A stretch of DNA of 64,000 nucleotides from Chaetoderma sp. LZ-2023a (lineage: Eukaryota > Mollusca > Caudofoveata > Chaetodermatida > Chaetodermatidae), in NCBI GenBank assembly GCA_034401795.1, contig CM067367.1, positions 32,997,733 to 33,061,732 on the forward strand, in the 5' to 3' direction. Position 1 is the first letter of the stretch, and each line of letters begins with the position of its first letter. The translations under genes were made by a program, and so were the position numbers. Below, piece by piece: positions 47,013 through 58,617 of this stretch. Under the pieces are notes generated by a model. The model had not been told where the DNA came from. It saw only the letters and a list, made by a program, of their open reading frames with translations, and searched no databases.

Positions 47013-47757
47013 ACCGCTTAATGGCCAAACCTGCCAAAACTGGCCTCGGCACTGGCTACTCCATGCAGGCTATAAAGCAGGGTTTCCAGCCACTCTGGAA
47101 ATCAGGGAGAGCTTTTAAAATTAGCTTCCATTTTTCCAGTCAGGGAAAACACAGGGAATTTGGAAAAACACCAATAAATCTGGGAAAACTCAGGGAATCT
47201 GAGAGTGACCCAGAAGGGAATGTTTTTATATTTTGCCAATTTGTCATTGGGTCATCTTGTGTCATGTACTTCAGTTGTGTCCATTCACTGAAAATGGAAT
47301 ATATTAGAATTATTGTATACAGAGGCTACTCTGTTGTATATATTGCAGGGATGAGTGGTCTAAAGAAAGAGGAAATGTCATTGAAAAAGGAGGAATGTTA
47401 ACTATACTACGAAAAACACATCTGTTCTGGGCCTTTCACACAGAAAAGGCACCCTTTTATTTTTCAACTTTTTTTGAAAAAAGAGGAAATCAGCTGAAAA
47501 GAGGAAAATTCCCATCCCTGATATTGTCAGTATTTAGTTGTTTTGCTGCAACGACGTCTTGACTTCCGAGCAACCTCGCTGAAGTCAAAATATTTCTCAT
47601 GAACTTTCGGAAATTTCTCATGGAAATAGTGATCAGTTAAACTCAGGGCATTTTGTTATGCTAAAGTGCTGGGGACCAAATTTTGTAAATTATCAACATG
47701 ATCAGAACATATACATGTAGGCCTTGTTGTTAACATTTTCAAGTAGGGAAAGTAACC
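47013..47757. other. Unclassified TENT4 intron sequence
   Basis: Around 47085-47215, AGGGAAAACACAGGGAATTT and GGGAAAACTCAGGGAATCTG form a small imprecise repeat. A 126-residue frame at 47021-47401 has no recognised domain. Confidence 0.4.
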
Positions 47758-48085
47758 TGAAATGGTCCTTTCCATTTTTAGCTATGCCCCGCCCATCTTT
47801 AGCTAAGCTCCACCCACACCTCACTCATGTTGGGATTGATCGATCTCTGAACTTCCCGACTAGCATTTCCAGAAAACTATACAGGTAAGCTGTTGAATAT
47901 TTTGAAACTAATTTGACTTAGGCGCAGCACCCAGTTAAATTAGTTTCAAAATATTCAACAGCATATTTATTAAATAGTAGAGAGATACAATTCTTACGTG
48001 TCAGACTATTAAGAGTTACGTAATCATTATGCCGTCATCCTACACGCCGCTTAGCTGATTATGACATCATTAATCTGGAAAGGTC
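47758..48085 (-). mobile_element. Family B MITE, member of an inverted pair
   Basis: GAAATGGTCCTTTCCATTTT to CTGGAAAGGTCAATTC. Core arms are good, with the apex reduced (TTAGGCGCAGCACC). Confidence 0.85.
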
Positions 48086-48146
48086 AATTCACATGCCTTA
48101 TATAAGAAGTACCTGATAAATACGTAATTTTTGCACATTACAGTGG

Positions 48147-48550
48147 GAAGATTCCAGTTTATCCATCGATCATATGTCATAATGAACGTTGTGACGTGTA
48201 GGATGACGTCATAACCAATTACGTCATAAATGGCGGCGCTAAGATCGTCAAGATTGCTGAATTGATGACAGACTAAGCCTTGTTGTACGAATTGTATGTC
48301 TTTACTATTTAATAAACATTCTGTTGAATATTTTGAAACAAATTTGACAGGGCGCTGTTGATACCATAGATAATATCACCCAACTAAATTAGTTTCAAAA
48401 TATTCAACAGCTTACCTGTATACTGTAATTTTCTCGAAATTGATAGTTAAGGAGTTCAGGGATCGATCGGTCGATCCCAACACGGGAAAAGAATGGGCGG
48501 AGCTTAGCTAGAGATGAGCAGGGGGTATAGCTAAAATTGCATTCCTCCAT
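48147..48550 (+). mobile_element. Family B MITE, member of an inverted pair
   Basis: Opposite orientation to 47758-48085. Contains GGATGACGTCATAACCAATT, CAATTACGTCATAAATGG, core arms around GCGCTGTTGATACCATAG, and GGGCGGAGCTTAGCTAGAGA. Ends worn. Confidence 0.82.
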
Positions 48551-48640
48551 TATGATTAATGACGTATTCACACGCCGCAAGAGTCATCCACACTCCACTG
48601 ATTGTGAAGCAGATTTATCTCATGTTGAGTGAATAATCAA

Positions 48641-48862
48641 TTAACCATTTAACAAATTAAAATTTTCTCATAGAAAATGTCCATTTGCAGACCAGGTGAA
48701 GAGTATTTTTGAAAATTTATCACTGGAATGACTGGCTTGGTTATCGAGCCAGTCATTCCAGTGGTAAATTTTCAAAAATACTCTGCTCTTAGTCTGCAAA
48801 TGGACATATCTCATGGCCACTGCAGAAGCCGTTTTTAGCCGATATGAGTGTTAAAGGGCTAA
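48641..48862. mobile_element. Family A MITE
   Basis: TTAACCATTTAACAAATTAA, apex GGCTTGGTTATCGAGCC, GAGTGTTAAAGGGCTAA. Confidence 0.88.
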
Positions 48863-48933
48863 TCACAGTCACGCATAACTATAATTTAACAAGGTCATAC
48901 TCATCCACAATGAATTATGATAATTTCCATTAT

Positions 48934-49155
48934 TTAACCCATATCCCTGTGGTGTCAATACTCTGTCTTTTTCCGTGTCAATAGCAAAGAAACTGGTGTA
49001 CATTGTTCAACAATTTTGGTGGATGATGTTGCTGTCATATACCGCTTACGACAGCAACAACCTCCACCAAATTTGTTGAAAAATAAGCACTAGTTCATCT
49101 TTTAATTTAATTTGAAAATTTTAAATTTTGACATCAGAGTGGTATAAATGATTAA
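48934..49155. mobile_element. Family C MITE
   Basis: TTAACCCATATCCCTGTGGT; full hairpin with apex GTTGCTGTCATATACCGC; right side CATCAGAGTGGTATAAATG. Confidence 0.83.
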
Positions 49156-49584
49156 GCAACTCATCCATGGATGATCTAATTTAAATTATAGTCATTAATG
49201 TCATTCATGGAGAAGTGATGAACTTATGAGATTTTAACCCTTTTATCCATGTAACACACAAGCCTAGAAACAAGGTGCTTGTCAAGGACATTGTCAGACA
49301 CCTAACTATCAAATGTCAGGCACAGTCCTGCCGGTTCCTGACATTTTGTCAGGTATAGATTTAAACAGTCCCAGTAGTTGCAGTGAGCAACAAAAGTCTG
49401 CATACAAGTGTTGATAAAGTCATAAAATATTCATCTACCTACATGACTCAAGGTGTATTACAAGCATTATGCCACGTGATTAGTGGCTTTTTTACATATT
49501 TCTAATAAGTTCAAGTAAATAACACTGTGAAGTAGAATAGTCAGGTACTAAGTAGCTGGTGCCTGACAAGGCATTGGATACTGT
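49156..49584. other. No feature recognised
   Basis: TENT4 intron 3; a CAGGCAC/TGTCAGG phrase recurs loosely at 49285-49355. Confidence 0.45.
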
Positions 49585-50400
49585 TGAAAAAGTTATTTCC
49601 CACCATCTTTGGGAAAGTCCAAGATGGCCACACAAAAAAAGCTAGCAGTCAAAATTCTGTATACAAGTTCTGAAGTATAGCACTCTAGGGTCCTTCCAGT
49701 CGAGTTTGCTTGAAATCAGTGGTTAATGAGTAAATCCCAGATGGCTGCCGGACAACTTGAGAAATCAAAATTCTGTATACAAGTTCCGAACCCTATCAGC
49801 CTAATATCCTTCAAGCCAAGTCTGGTTGAAATTGCCCAAGAAGTTAATGAGTAGCGTTTTAAAACATTTCTCGCCATTTTTTCGGAAAATTCAAGATGGC
49901 CAGCAAAAAAATTGACCAATCAAAATTATATATATAAGTTCTGAAGCATACTACTCTAGGGGCCTTCCATCCGCGTTTGCTTGAAATCAGCCAAGTGGTT
50001 AATGAGTAGGCTTTTAACCAATTTCTCCAAATTTCTGAAAAATCCAAGATGGTTATCGGAAAAATTGACCAATCAAAATTCGTGTTGAACCGTATAATCA
50101 CAGGATTATTGCACCCAAGTTTGGTCAAAATCGGGTTATTATTATTGGAGGGAGTAGCGTTTTAAAGGATTTACCTATAATTTTGAAAAAATCCACGATG
50201 GCCGGCAAAAAAATTGACCAAACTAAATTTTCAATAGAAGACCTGAGGCATACCATGCTAGCATGCTCCAAGCCAAGTTTAATTAAAATCAGTCAAGCGG
50301 TTAATGAGTAGGCTTTTAAAGAAAGAGTTGATGGACAGACAGGTGATGGACGGCATGGCATAAGCTCACTTGACCCTGAAAGGCACGGTGGGCTAAAAAT
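49585..50400 (+). mobile_element. Family G-related element, about five units
   Basis: The same unit as 12890-14528 in the opposite orientation: GACCAATCAAAATT, ACAAGTTC(T/C)GAA, TTGAAATC..CAAG(T/C)GGTTAATGAGTA and TCCAAGATGGC. It ends with GATGGACAGACAGGTGATGG and GGTGGGCTAAAAAT. Confidence 0.75.
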
Positions 50401-50470
50401 AGTAACCTCTTGGTCTCCAAATGGATATTTTGAAATGTTCTTGGGAAAAACCTTAAGGATTAAGAGATAA
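50395..50470. repeat. Family A scrap
   Basis: CTCTTGGTCTCCAAATGGAT and TTGAAATGTTCTTGGG only. It lies about 60 bp from the exon 3 donor. Confidence 0.5.
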
Positions 50471-50531
50471 AGAACTAATGGCTAATTAATCCGTATTATT
50501 GACATTAATTAAAATTGTACTTAATTCATAC

Positions 50532-50578
50532 CTTGTGGGGAGGTAGAGACCAGTTTCAAAGCTCCCAAATATTTTCAC
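50532..50578 (-). CDS. TENT4: TENT4 exon 3 (47-bp microexon-like)
   Basis: TTTAAACAG|GTG...ACAAG|GTATG. Residues 42-56, VKIFGSFETGLYLPT, hold the GS nucleotide-binding motif. Only 47 bp long; it joins the next exon as AG|T (Ser57). Confidence 0.95.
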
Positions 50579-50664
50579 CTGTTTAAAATAACAATTAAGT
50601 CAGTATAAAATAAACAAGTACACAATACTGTACTGTACAATAACAAATATTCATAGGAATGCGT

Positions 50665-50859
50665 TTAACCCTTGCCACTCTGGTGTCAAAACTTATTTTC
50701 AAATTAAATTAAAAGATGAACTGGTGTTCATTTTTCAACAAATTTGGTGGGAGATGGTGCTGTCTACCTTCCATCAAAATTATTGAAAAATGCATACCAG
50801 TTTCTTTGATATTGACACAATAAAAGATGGAATATTGACATCAGAGTTGTAAGGGTTAA
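50665..50859. mobile_element. Family C MITE, clean ends
   Basis: TTAACCCTTGCCACTCTGGT to GAGTTGTAAGGGTTAA, with TTAA at both borders. Apex GATGGTGCTGTCTACC. It begins 87 bp upstream of the exon 3 acceptor. Confidence 0.9.
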
Positions 50860-51166
50860 ATAAATCAATCCGCTCACGATATCGTTTTGTATTATTAGGA
50901 AGGAAATGTGTGTCGAGAATAAGCATAAACCACCAACAACTGCATATTTAGCCACTGAATTACATAACATTTACAGACAAGCTTGAAAAAATCAAGAAGT
51001 CAACAGGCAAAGGGATTTTAATAAAAAAAGGTCCACATAATCCATTTACAAGTTTGTTCATAATTGTTTTTTCTTACTCGATATCAATCTTAGGAATTAA
51101 TGCTCACGATACCACGAGCCACGAGCCACGAGCTACGAGCGCAACACTAAATATTCATAGTAAAGT
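50860..51166. other. Spacer with ACGAGCC short repeats
   Basis: CCACGAGCCACGAGCCACGA near 51115-51140; nothing else recognised. Confidence 0.5.
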
Positions 51167-51379
51167 TTAACCCTTTAACCCTCGAAATCTGTCAAGAAAT
51201 GTACAATTTTCTCATAGAAAATGTCCATCTACAGACAAGACAATTTTTGAAAATTTACCGCTGGAATGACTGTCATTAGTGGTAAATTTTCAAAAATAGT
51301 GTTTCTCTTAATAGACAAATGGATATTCTCAAGACCACTGCAGATGATGATTTTGGCTGATGAGTGTTAAAGGGTTAAT
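51167..51379. mobile_element. Family A MITE, apex deleted
   Basis: TTAACCCTTTAACCCTCGAA to GAGTGTTAAAGGGTTAA. The centre is reduced to GGAATGACTGTCATTAGTGG. Confidence 0.87.
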
Positions 51380-51409
51380 CACAGAATTTTCAAAATATCT
51401 GTATTAATA

Positions 51410-51843
51410 TTAACCACTGAAGCATAATTTGTCAAGCCAGCCCAAACAGGCTTCCGTATCGGTCTTGAAAAATCTCCATTTACAAATTACAGAGCAAGAA
51501 GACTATTTTTGAAGTGTTATATTTTCAAAAAAAATATCTCCCCTGCAAATGAACTTTTTCTCTTTTTTGGAAATTTTCTTGAACACATTTTATAGTTAAA
51601 TGGTTAACACTTAAACCTTTGAAATTATTCAAGAAAATTTCAATCTGTCATAGAAAATGTCAAATTTCAAACCAAGAGAAGACTCCTTTTGAACGTTTAA
51701 CACTGTAATGATTGGCTCGGTTATTGAGCCAATTATACCGGTGATAAGTTTTCGCAAGTAATTCTCTCTTGGTCTCCAAATGCACATTTCTCAAGACCAC
51801 TGCAGAAGCAGTTTTTTGCTGATATGAGTGTTAAATGGTTAAT
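51410..51843. mobile_element. Two family A MITEs side by side
   Basis: 51410-51607 has lost most of both arms (GAAGTGTTATATTTTC). 51610-51843 is fuller, with apex GGCTCGGTTATTGAGCC and ends TTAAACCTTTGAAATT and GAGTGTTAAATGGTTAA. GGTTAACACTTAAACC joins them. Confidence 0.82.
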
Positions 51844-52059
51844 TCAACTTAGCGTGACAAACAATGAGTCATATTGTGAATGGTCAAGTGATGGGGGACT
51901 TGACCACACATCATCACTTTGACCGATATTACAATTATTGTTGACAAGACTAAAATCCTGACCCAGGCCATGCTTAATACTCAGATTATATATTTACACA
52001 TGTGAATTTATATTTCATAAACAGTGTGTACAGCTAGCGGGCAGTAGTTTCTGAAGATG

Positions 52060-52266
52060 AAACCTTTAAAGCCCAATTTTATTTTCTCATAGAAAATGTC
52101 TATTTGCAAGTTAAGACTTTTTTAATTTACCCTGCAATGACTGGCTCGGTTATCGAGCCAGTCATTTTAGTGGTAAATTTTCAAAATATACACCTCTTGT
52201 TCTGCAAATGGATATTTTTCAAGACCACTGCAGGGCATTTTGGGCTGACAAGTGTTAAATGATTAA
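52060..52266. mobile_element. Family A MITE
   Basis: AACCTTTAAAGCCCAATTTT, apex GGCTCGGTTATCGAGCC, AAGTGTTAAATGATTAA. Confidence 0.83.
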
Positions 52267-53317
52267 CAGTGAATAACACGTAGTCAGTTATATGAGCTAC
52301 TTGTAGGAGGTTATTTAGCCCGCCGCTTGGTCGCGATGCGAGACCAAGTCCCAATGATCTGGACTGGAAAGTTCTGTCCCTTTTATACCTTTCCTGGGCG
52401 AGCCTGTGGATTGAGTCGGTCTTGACTATATATGGGCAGAAAAAACCCCAGATTGGCAGTTCCCCATTTGCAATTTTTGGAGGTTTGGCGGTATGGCGAA
52501 ACATTTTACCAGTTGACTTGTGTTTTACCAGTTGGTGTCAAGTTTACCGGTTGCGACTTTTTTTTAACGGTTGTGCCTTTTTTGGCGGTTTGTGACCGTT
52601 TTTTGGCGGTTCTGGTTCTGCCATTTTTGGTGGTTTGGGCAACTTTTTTGGCGGTTGTAATTTTTACCGGTTGTAGGTCATTTTGGTGACAAATTTCTAA
52701 GGGTTTCTGTAGGTCAAGTTCGTAGGTGTTGCTCCCTTAGTGGAGATTTTTTGGCCGTTTGTATGGGTAATGATCATGTGTAGTCATCACTGTTTTTGAT
52801 TCAGACTTCATGGCATTTCGTTCCTTGAGCGACACTCATCAGAGGCGAAGTTTTGTCAACTGGGAGTGAGCATTTTTGGGCTCCACTTTTTTCTGATATG
52901 GCAACTATGGTGTGGGTGTTTGGATTGATAGACAAGGTGTGTGTAGGACGTCCTTGCCTAGTCTAAATGGTTTGGTGTATTCAACGGTGAAATATGTATC
53001 ACAATCAAAACTGGTTAGATATTGAAGTTATGTAAATTTTTGTGTTACTCTGTGAGTATGCGTCTTTGTTGTTCTTTTACATAAAGTAATTAGATTTAAA
53101 ATTTAAAAAGGAGGAAATAGCGTTGTGCTGAACTCCACGTAAGTGCCATCTTAAAAAGATGAGAGGTGATGGCAATGGGTATGACGTCAATGTGTTATTG
53201 GATACACCAGCTCCACTCAATGGAGCCTATAGGTACACACCTAGCAGGATAAGGGATGCCTCTTCCCTGGACCAACACGCCCCCCATGGGCGGACATGCG
53301 CAGGATGTTGTTATTAA
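52267..53317. other. Unclassified TENT4 intron sequence
   Basis: 52500-52690 repeats short phrases such as TTTTTTGGCGGTT and TTTACCGGTTG. Around 53200-53300 is a GC-richer patch. No gene recognised. Confidence 0.45.
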
Positions 53318-53556
53318 TCAGTTAAAGGTTTAACAAATGATGATCTGCATCAGTCCTGAGAAATGTCATGTCCACTTTCAGATTAGGCTAAGAAGAAGAG
53401 TATGTTTGAAATTTTACAACTTGAATGACTGGCTCGGCAAATACAAGTCATTCTCGTTATAAAATCTTTAAAATAGTCTTCTCTTGGCCTGCAAAAGGAT
53501 ATTCGCTGAGTAAATATTTACATTTTCTTGACAAGTCTTGACGACATAAGGCGTAA
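53318..53556. mobile_element. Family A MITE, 22 bp past the exon 2 donor
   Basis: GTTAAAGGTTTAACAAATGA, arms with CTTGAATGACTGGCTCGGCA and right arm worn; GACATAAGGCGTAAAAGTG end. Confidence 0.72.
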
Positions 53557-53566
53557 AAGTGTCCTA

Positions 53567-54109
<543 letters not shown>

Positions 54110-54261
54110 TTAATAGCAAGAACATATCTTGAATGAAAATCTGTGTGAAATTAAATCTGGCAAATTTCAAACAGTTGACAATTGTCAAATGATTAAAGTC
54201 TACTAAAGGAACATTTCTGCCAAATCTTGTTGTAATCCATTAACAACTTACACAAAATGAC

Positions 54262-54447
54262 TCATGAATTCCCCGTATCTCATTAAATTTTCAAAGCTAC
54301 CATATAGGAAATCTACTTAATATTTTGAAATTATTATGATTGGCCAGAGGCAGCAATGGCCTCCAGTCAAATTAATTTCAAAATATTCAACAGAATAAGT
54401 TTTATTAAAGAATTTACTTTTTCAGGGATTTGTCGGTGAACGGGTTA
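54262..54447. mobile_element. Family E foldback MITE
   Basis: CTTAATATTTTGAAATTATT, then the apex GGCCAGAGGCAGCAATGGCC, and the mirror to CAACAGAATAAG; ends CTTTTTCAGGGATTTGTCGG and CGGGTTAG. Confidence 0.75.
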
Positions 54448-55738
54448 GTGTTTATAGGAATGTGTATGTGTGTATTCACTTGTACTAGTATTTACATATA
54501 GCACATCAGAGGAAGCATTTCATGAGCCGGTAGCTTTACAAACGTGGGTGTCTGCTACAGACTGTTAGCTAGACTGAGCAGAGAGGGCATAATAAAGAAG
54601 CAACTGATATATTACATACATCGCATATATATAAAAAGCTATGACTAATTCTTTACCGTCAAATTTCAGGATGAGAAAATTTTATTTTTTAAATGTCACC
54701 TTGGTACTAACCTATCTACCCTAGAACTCTTCTGTAATAAAGAATGTGCATATACATTTGTGACAAATATTGAGACATGTGTAGGTGTATTATGACTCAA
54801 GGGAATCTCAGAACCTCGAATTCACAGCTTCCAGAAGAACATGAAGGAATGGAAAGCAATGTTTCCTTTTACAAAAAGCAATTGCTGGCGTACATTATAT
54901 TTTCAAAATATTCACAATCGCTCCCAAGCAAGTGGCCCTGAGATTAATGTAAAAGTTCGACTCGCTAGCCTGTGAATGATGTTGGTGAATGGGTACTAAC
55001 TACTCAGAACATGAAACAAAATTCTACAGGTCTGTCACTCTAGGTCAAGTTCGACTCGCTAACTAGAGTCAGTTGCTATGCCCAGCCAACCGCTGGACAG
55101 TTCACCATTGGATTACTATTCCATTAACCCTTTCTGTCGTTCGTTTGTAATGGCCTAAAATGGGTTATTTTCATCCGCTAAGATGTCAAAAAGCATTCAT
55201 TTAACAAAATTTGGGAAGGAGTAGTGGCTTGGGAACATTGACATACAATGGAAACGCATATTTTCATCAAACCTACGTTATTTAGTAAAATACACTTTTA
55301 TATGCATTTATTCGCGAAAAGCGATGTGTTCGCCATTTTGAAATTTAAGCAATTTTCGCTCGAACAATATGAACCGAGATCGGGTGCCCGGTCAACTATA
55401 GCCGACTAGCTAGTTAACTATTTCAAGTTTGACTGGGAATCTAGTTAGCTATAGCTAACTATGGTTAGAAGTTGAACGTGACCATTTGCAGCTATTGGAA
55501 ATAGTTAGTTCTCCTTGATACATGTACACATAATTTCTAAAATAGTGGTTTGATGGAGAGAAATGACAACTGTTGACACACCTGTATGCTGTACACACTT
55601 GACTCAGACATTATAAATGCATTATGGCCCTCAACGTCACACTCTACAGGTCTATAAATCATGAAATGAGCATTCCACTATTTTACTATACACTCGAGTG
55701 ACATAGCAAATTAAAATACATTGGCAAGCACGCATAAC
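54448..55738. other. No feature recognised
   Basis: GTTCGACTCGCTA occurs twice (about 54956 and 55050), and CTAGTTAGCTATAGC-type words at 55400-55470. No exon of TENT4 was found. Confidence 0.45.
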
Positions 55739-56160
55739 TCAGACACCATCAACAATTAAAAAAATAACAAGGACAAATTTGTCCAATACCCACGCCGTGA
55801 ATATATTTTTCAATCGGGCCTCCGTACTGTCAAATGTGTCTATTTTGGAAACAATGAAAACTTTTGCTGTTGCGTTTATGAGTTTGACACACAAATTTAC
55901 ATACGTCTTCGCGACCCTACAAACAAACATCCATCCTAGTTTGGAGATCGCTCTATTAGAACCAGAGCTCTTGAAAAAAATTGTTAAAATGTTTATCTTG
56001 AAAGAAATGTTTCTGAAAGAGTTTTTCGGGACCCCATAAGCAAACATCCACCCAAGTTTGGTGAAGATTCTTATAGTAGAACCAGAGTTATCGGTATTCA
56101 AAAACGTTTTAAGAACAACTACACCAACTACACCCACTCCATGCTCGCATTTACCCATGG
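55739..56160. repeat. Two-unit degenerate repeat, about 120 bp
   Basis: AACAAACATCCATCCTAGTT with AGAACCAGAGCTCTTG (about 55920-55975) recurs as AGCAAACATCCACCCAAGTT with AGAACCAGAGTTATCG (about 56039-56094). Open frames on both strands cross it, but neither resembles a protein family. Possibly the remains of another minisatellite element. Confidence 0.55.
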
Positions 56161-56269
56161 GTCTAGCGACGTGGGTAAATCACTAAGCACATGTTGTCAA
56201 ACCTTTTAAAACGCCAGTGTCTCAAATGCCAGTATCTCATATTCTTAAATCCTAGTATTGCCTAGTAGA

Positions 56270-56516
56270 GTACAGTCACATCGTTTGCTGTGTACAAATT
56301 TTAGCTAAACCAAAACAATAGTTTCTAAGATATCCATCTACAATTTGATCTGATCCGGTTACGATTTATCAATCCAAAATCACCGCTGGAAATCCTCTTT
56401 TGACTGCAACAACCGTTGTTCAAACTGTGTTAAATTTTTTAGACATCGCTTCCGATATAAGACATGTTCAGTTACGGTCGACTGCAATACCATTTTCCCA
56501 TTGCATGGGGAGGATA
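56270..56516. repeat. Family H repeat
   Basis: TTCTAAGATATCCATCTACA, TTGATCTGATCCGGTTACG and CCCATTGCATGGGGAGGATA line up with 2190-2480 and 38135-38640. It ends where family G begins. Confidence 0.65.
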
Positions 56517-56576
56517 ACAAGAGGCCCAAGGTTCTGTGATGCTCACCTGGACTAATAGCATTTGAAGTATTTGCAT

Positions 56577-56803
56577 TTAACCCTTTAATTTTTTCAAGAA
56601 AATTTTAATTTTCTCATAGAAATGTCCATTTGCAGACCAAGAGATTATTTTTGAAAATTTATCACTGGAATGACTGGCTCGGTTATCGAGCCAGTCATTC
56701 CAGTGGTAAATTTTCAAAAATAGTCTTCTCTTGGTATGCAAATGGACATTTCTAAAGCCCCTGCAGAGGCCATTTTTGGCTGATATGAGTGTTAACGGGT
56801 TAA
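56577..56803. mobile_element. Family A MITE inserted in family G
   Basis: Best view of the insertion site: GCAT|TTAACCCTTTAAT...TTAACGGGTTAA|ATAGG, i.e. TTAA on each side inside family G sequence. Arms pair almost perfectly, apex GGCTCGGTTATCGAGCC. Confidence 0.93.
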
Positions 56804-57468
56804 ATAGGCATGGATAATTTTCGAATAATCCAAGTTGCGACCAAAAAATTTGATCAATCAAAATTCTTGTTTGATTTGCCTAGCACCATAGGATCATAGT
56901 CATACCAACTTCCATCCCCACCCCACCCCCTCATAAGATTTGCCCAAGCAAAAATCTGAATAGTTCTGGAGCCTACAGGATTGGGTCCTTCCCGCTAAAT
57001 TAAGTGAAATTCGACAAGCGGTTAATAAGGAATAGCGTTCTAGCAATTTCCGGTAAATTTTCCATAAAACCTCATTTTCACCTAAAACAAGATGGCCACC
57101 GGCAAAATGGACCGATCGGCTTCGTTTGAACAAACTTGGATCCATATGCCTTACGGATGATTCCTGCCACAATCACATTATATTTGAAATCGGCCCAGTG
57201 GTTCTCGAGAAGACATTTTAAATTTCTTTTGGCAGGAAAATGATCCAAGTTGATTCGAAAATTTCAAATTTAAAAATCAGAATACCCAAAAACATTTAAA
57301 ACCAATTTCGGCCTTAAAATCCATCACATAAAAAAATCCAATGTGGCTGTCATACACGCTACATTTTGACTGGCCCATGTTTTTTTATGTGTCAACTTCC
57401 CTTGAACCCCTTAGTTCCTAATCATATATGCCAAATTTCTACCCAATCTGTTTATTGGTTCTGGAGAA

Positions 57469-57869
57469 CAAGGTTCGTACACCTTTCTGTGTTTGAAATT
57501 CCACGAATTTTCCTGACCAAAAATAACAAATTCCATGGCTTTTCATGACCAAAAATAACACATTCCATGACTTCCAAGAAATAATAGCTAGAAGATTTGT
57601 GTTTATGACGTAGCTACATCAATTACAATTTGAGTTACTCTGCCAAATGTCTAAATATTGTGTCTAGCAACAACCAAGTCAAAGCCTGTTTTGATGGGCT
57701 GATGCCGCAATTTTTATTGCAGAGGTGACGACGAAAATGTATGCTAACAAATTCTTTTTACTTCTCAAGATTATGATTTTCCATGACCTATTATAAAACC
57801 CCCAGATTTTCCTTGACTTTCCAGGCCAGAAATTTAAATTTTCAAATACCATGACTAGTACAAACCTTG
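57469..57869. mobile_element. 401-bp inverted-repeat element with 6-bp target duplication
   Basis: Ends CAAGGTTCGTACA and TAGTACAAACCTTG (imperfect inverted repeats), directly flanked by GGAGAA at 57463-57468 and 57870-57875. Family G text (TTCTGGAGAA then GAGAAGCCG) continues on both sides. The inside has repeated CATGACCAAAAATAACA phrases. The superfamily is uncertain. Confidence 0.85.
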
Positions 57870-58617
57870 GGAGAAGCCGCTTTCGTGAAAACTTGGTGAA
57901 ATGATGGCCGCCGAACTATTCAGCCAATCAAGTTCCCTTGAACAAACTTGGTTCAGCTCTTCTCCTAGATCATATTTCAAACATTTTGAATCGATGCCCC
58001 AAGTGGTTTCAGAGATTTAAAAAAAGATATTGCTAAAAATCGGCCCGTTCATTTGAGCAATCATGAATCTCTATGCCCTAAGGATTGTCCTTGCCAAAAA
58101 TATAATTTTAATCGGCCCACTCGGGAAGACATTTTAAATTTCCCATTGCTTTAGCATGGAAGGTTTTGGCCGGAAAATGTGCCAAGATGGCCGCCAAACC
58201 ATTTATCCGACAGTTTAGAACACTGTAAATTTGAAATCAGAATACCCCAAAACATATATATATATATAACCCATTTCATCATCAAAATCCATCAAATAAA
58301 AAAATCCGATAAGGCCGCCAAACACGCTATATTTTGATTGGCCAATGGCGCCCATGTTTTTTGATGGATCAACTTCCCTTGAACAAACTTTAAATGCCCT
58401 TACTTAGCCCCTAAGCATATCTGGCAATTTTCGGCCTGATCCCTTTAGCGGTTCTGGTCTTTTTCGCGAAACCGAGATCATCCTAGATGGTTGGGTCGAA
58501 CCATTTGGTCAATCAAGTTCCCTTAAACAAACTTGGTACAACTCTTGCCCTAGATAATATTTCATGAGTTTTGAATCCATCTCTCAAGCGGTTTCTGAGA
58601 TTTTCAAGACATTTCTA

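Larger units (their letters stand above)
56517..58617 (+). mobile_element. Family G element, with A and 401-bp insertions
   Basis: Left end AACAAGAGGCCCAAGGTTCT and GCTCACCTGG. A family A MITE sits at 56577-56803 and a 401-bp element at 57469-57869. The body then continues through ATCAAGTTCCCTTGAACAAA phrases until a second left end at 58618, without its own right end. Confidence 0.8.

Noticed and set aside
55739-56158. 139-residue - strand frame
   Set aside because: It lies across a two-unit degenerate repeat, has no recognisable domain, and an equally open frame exists on the other strand.
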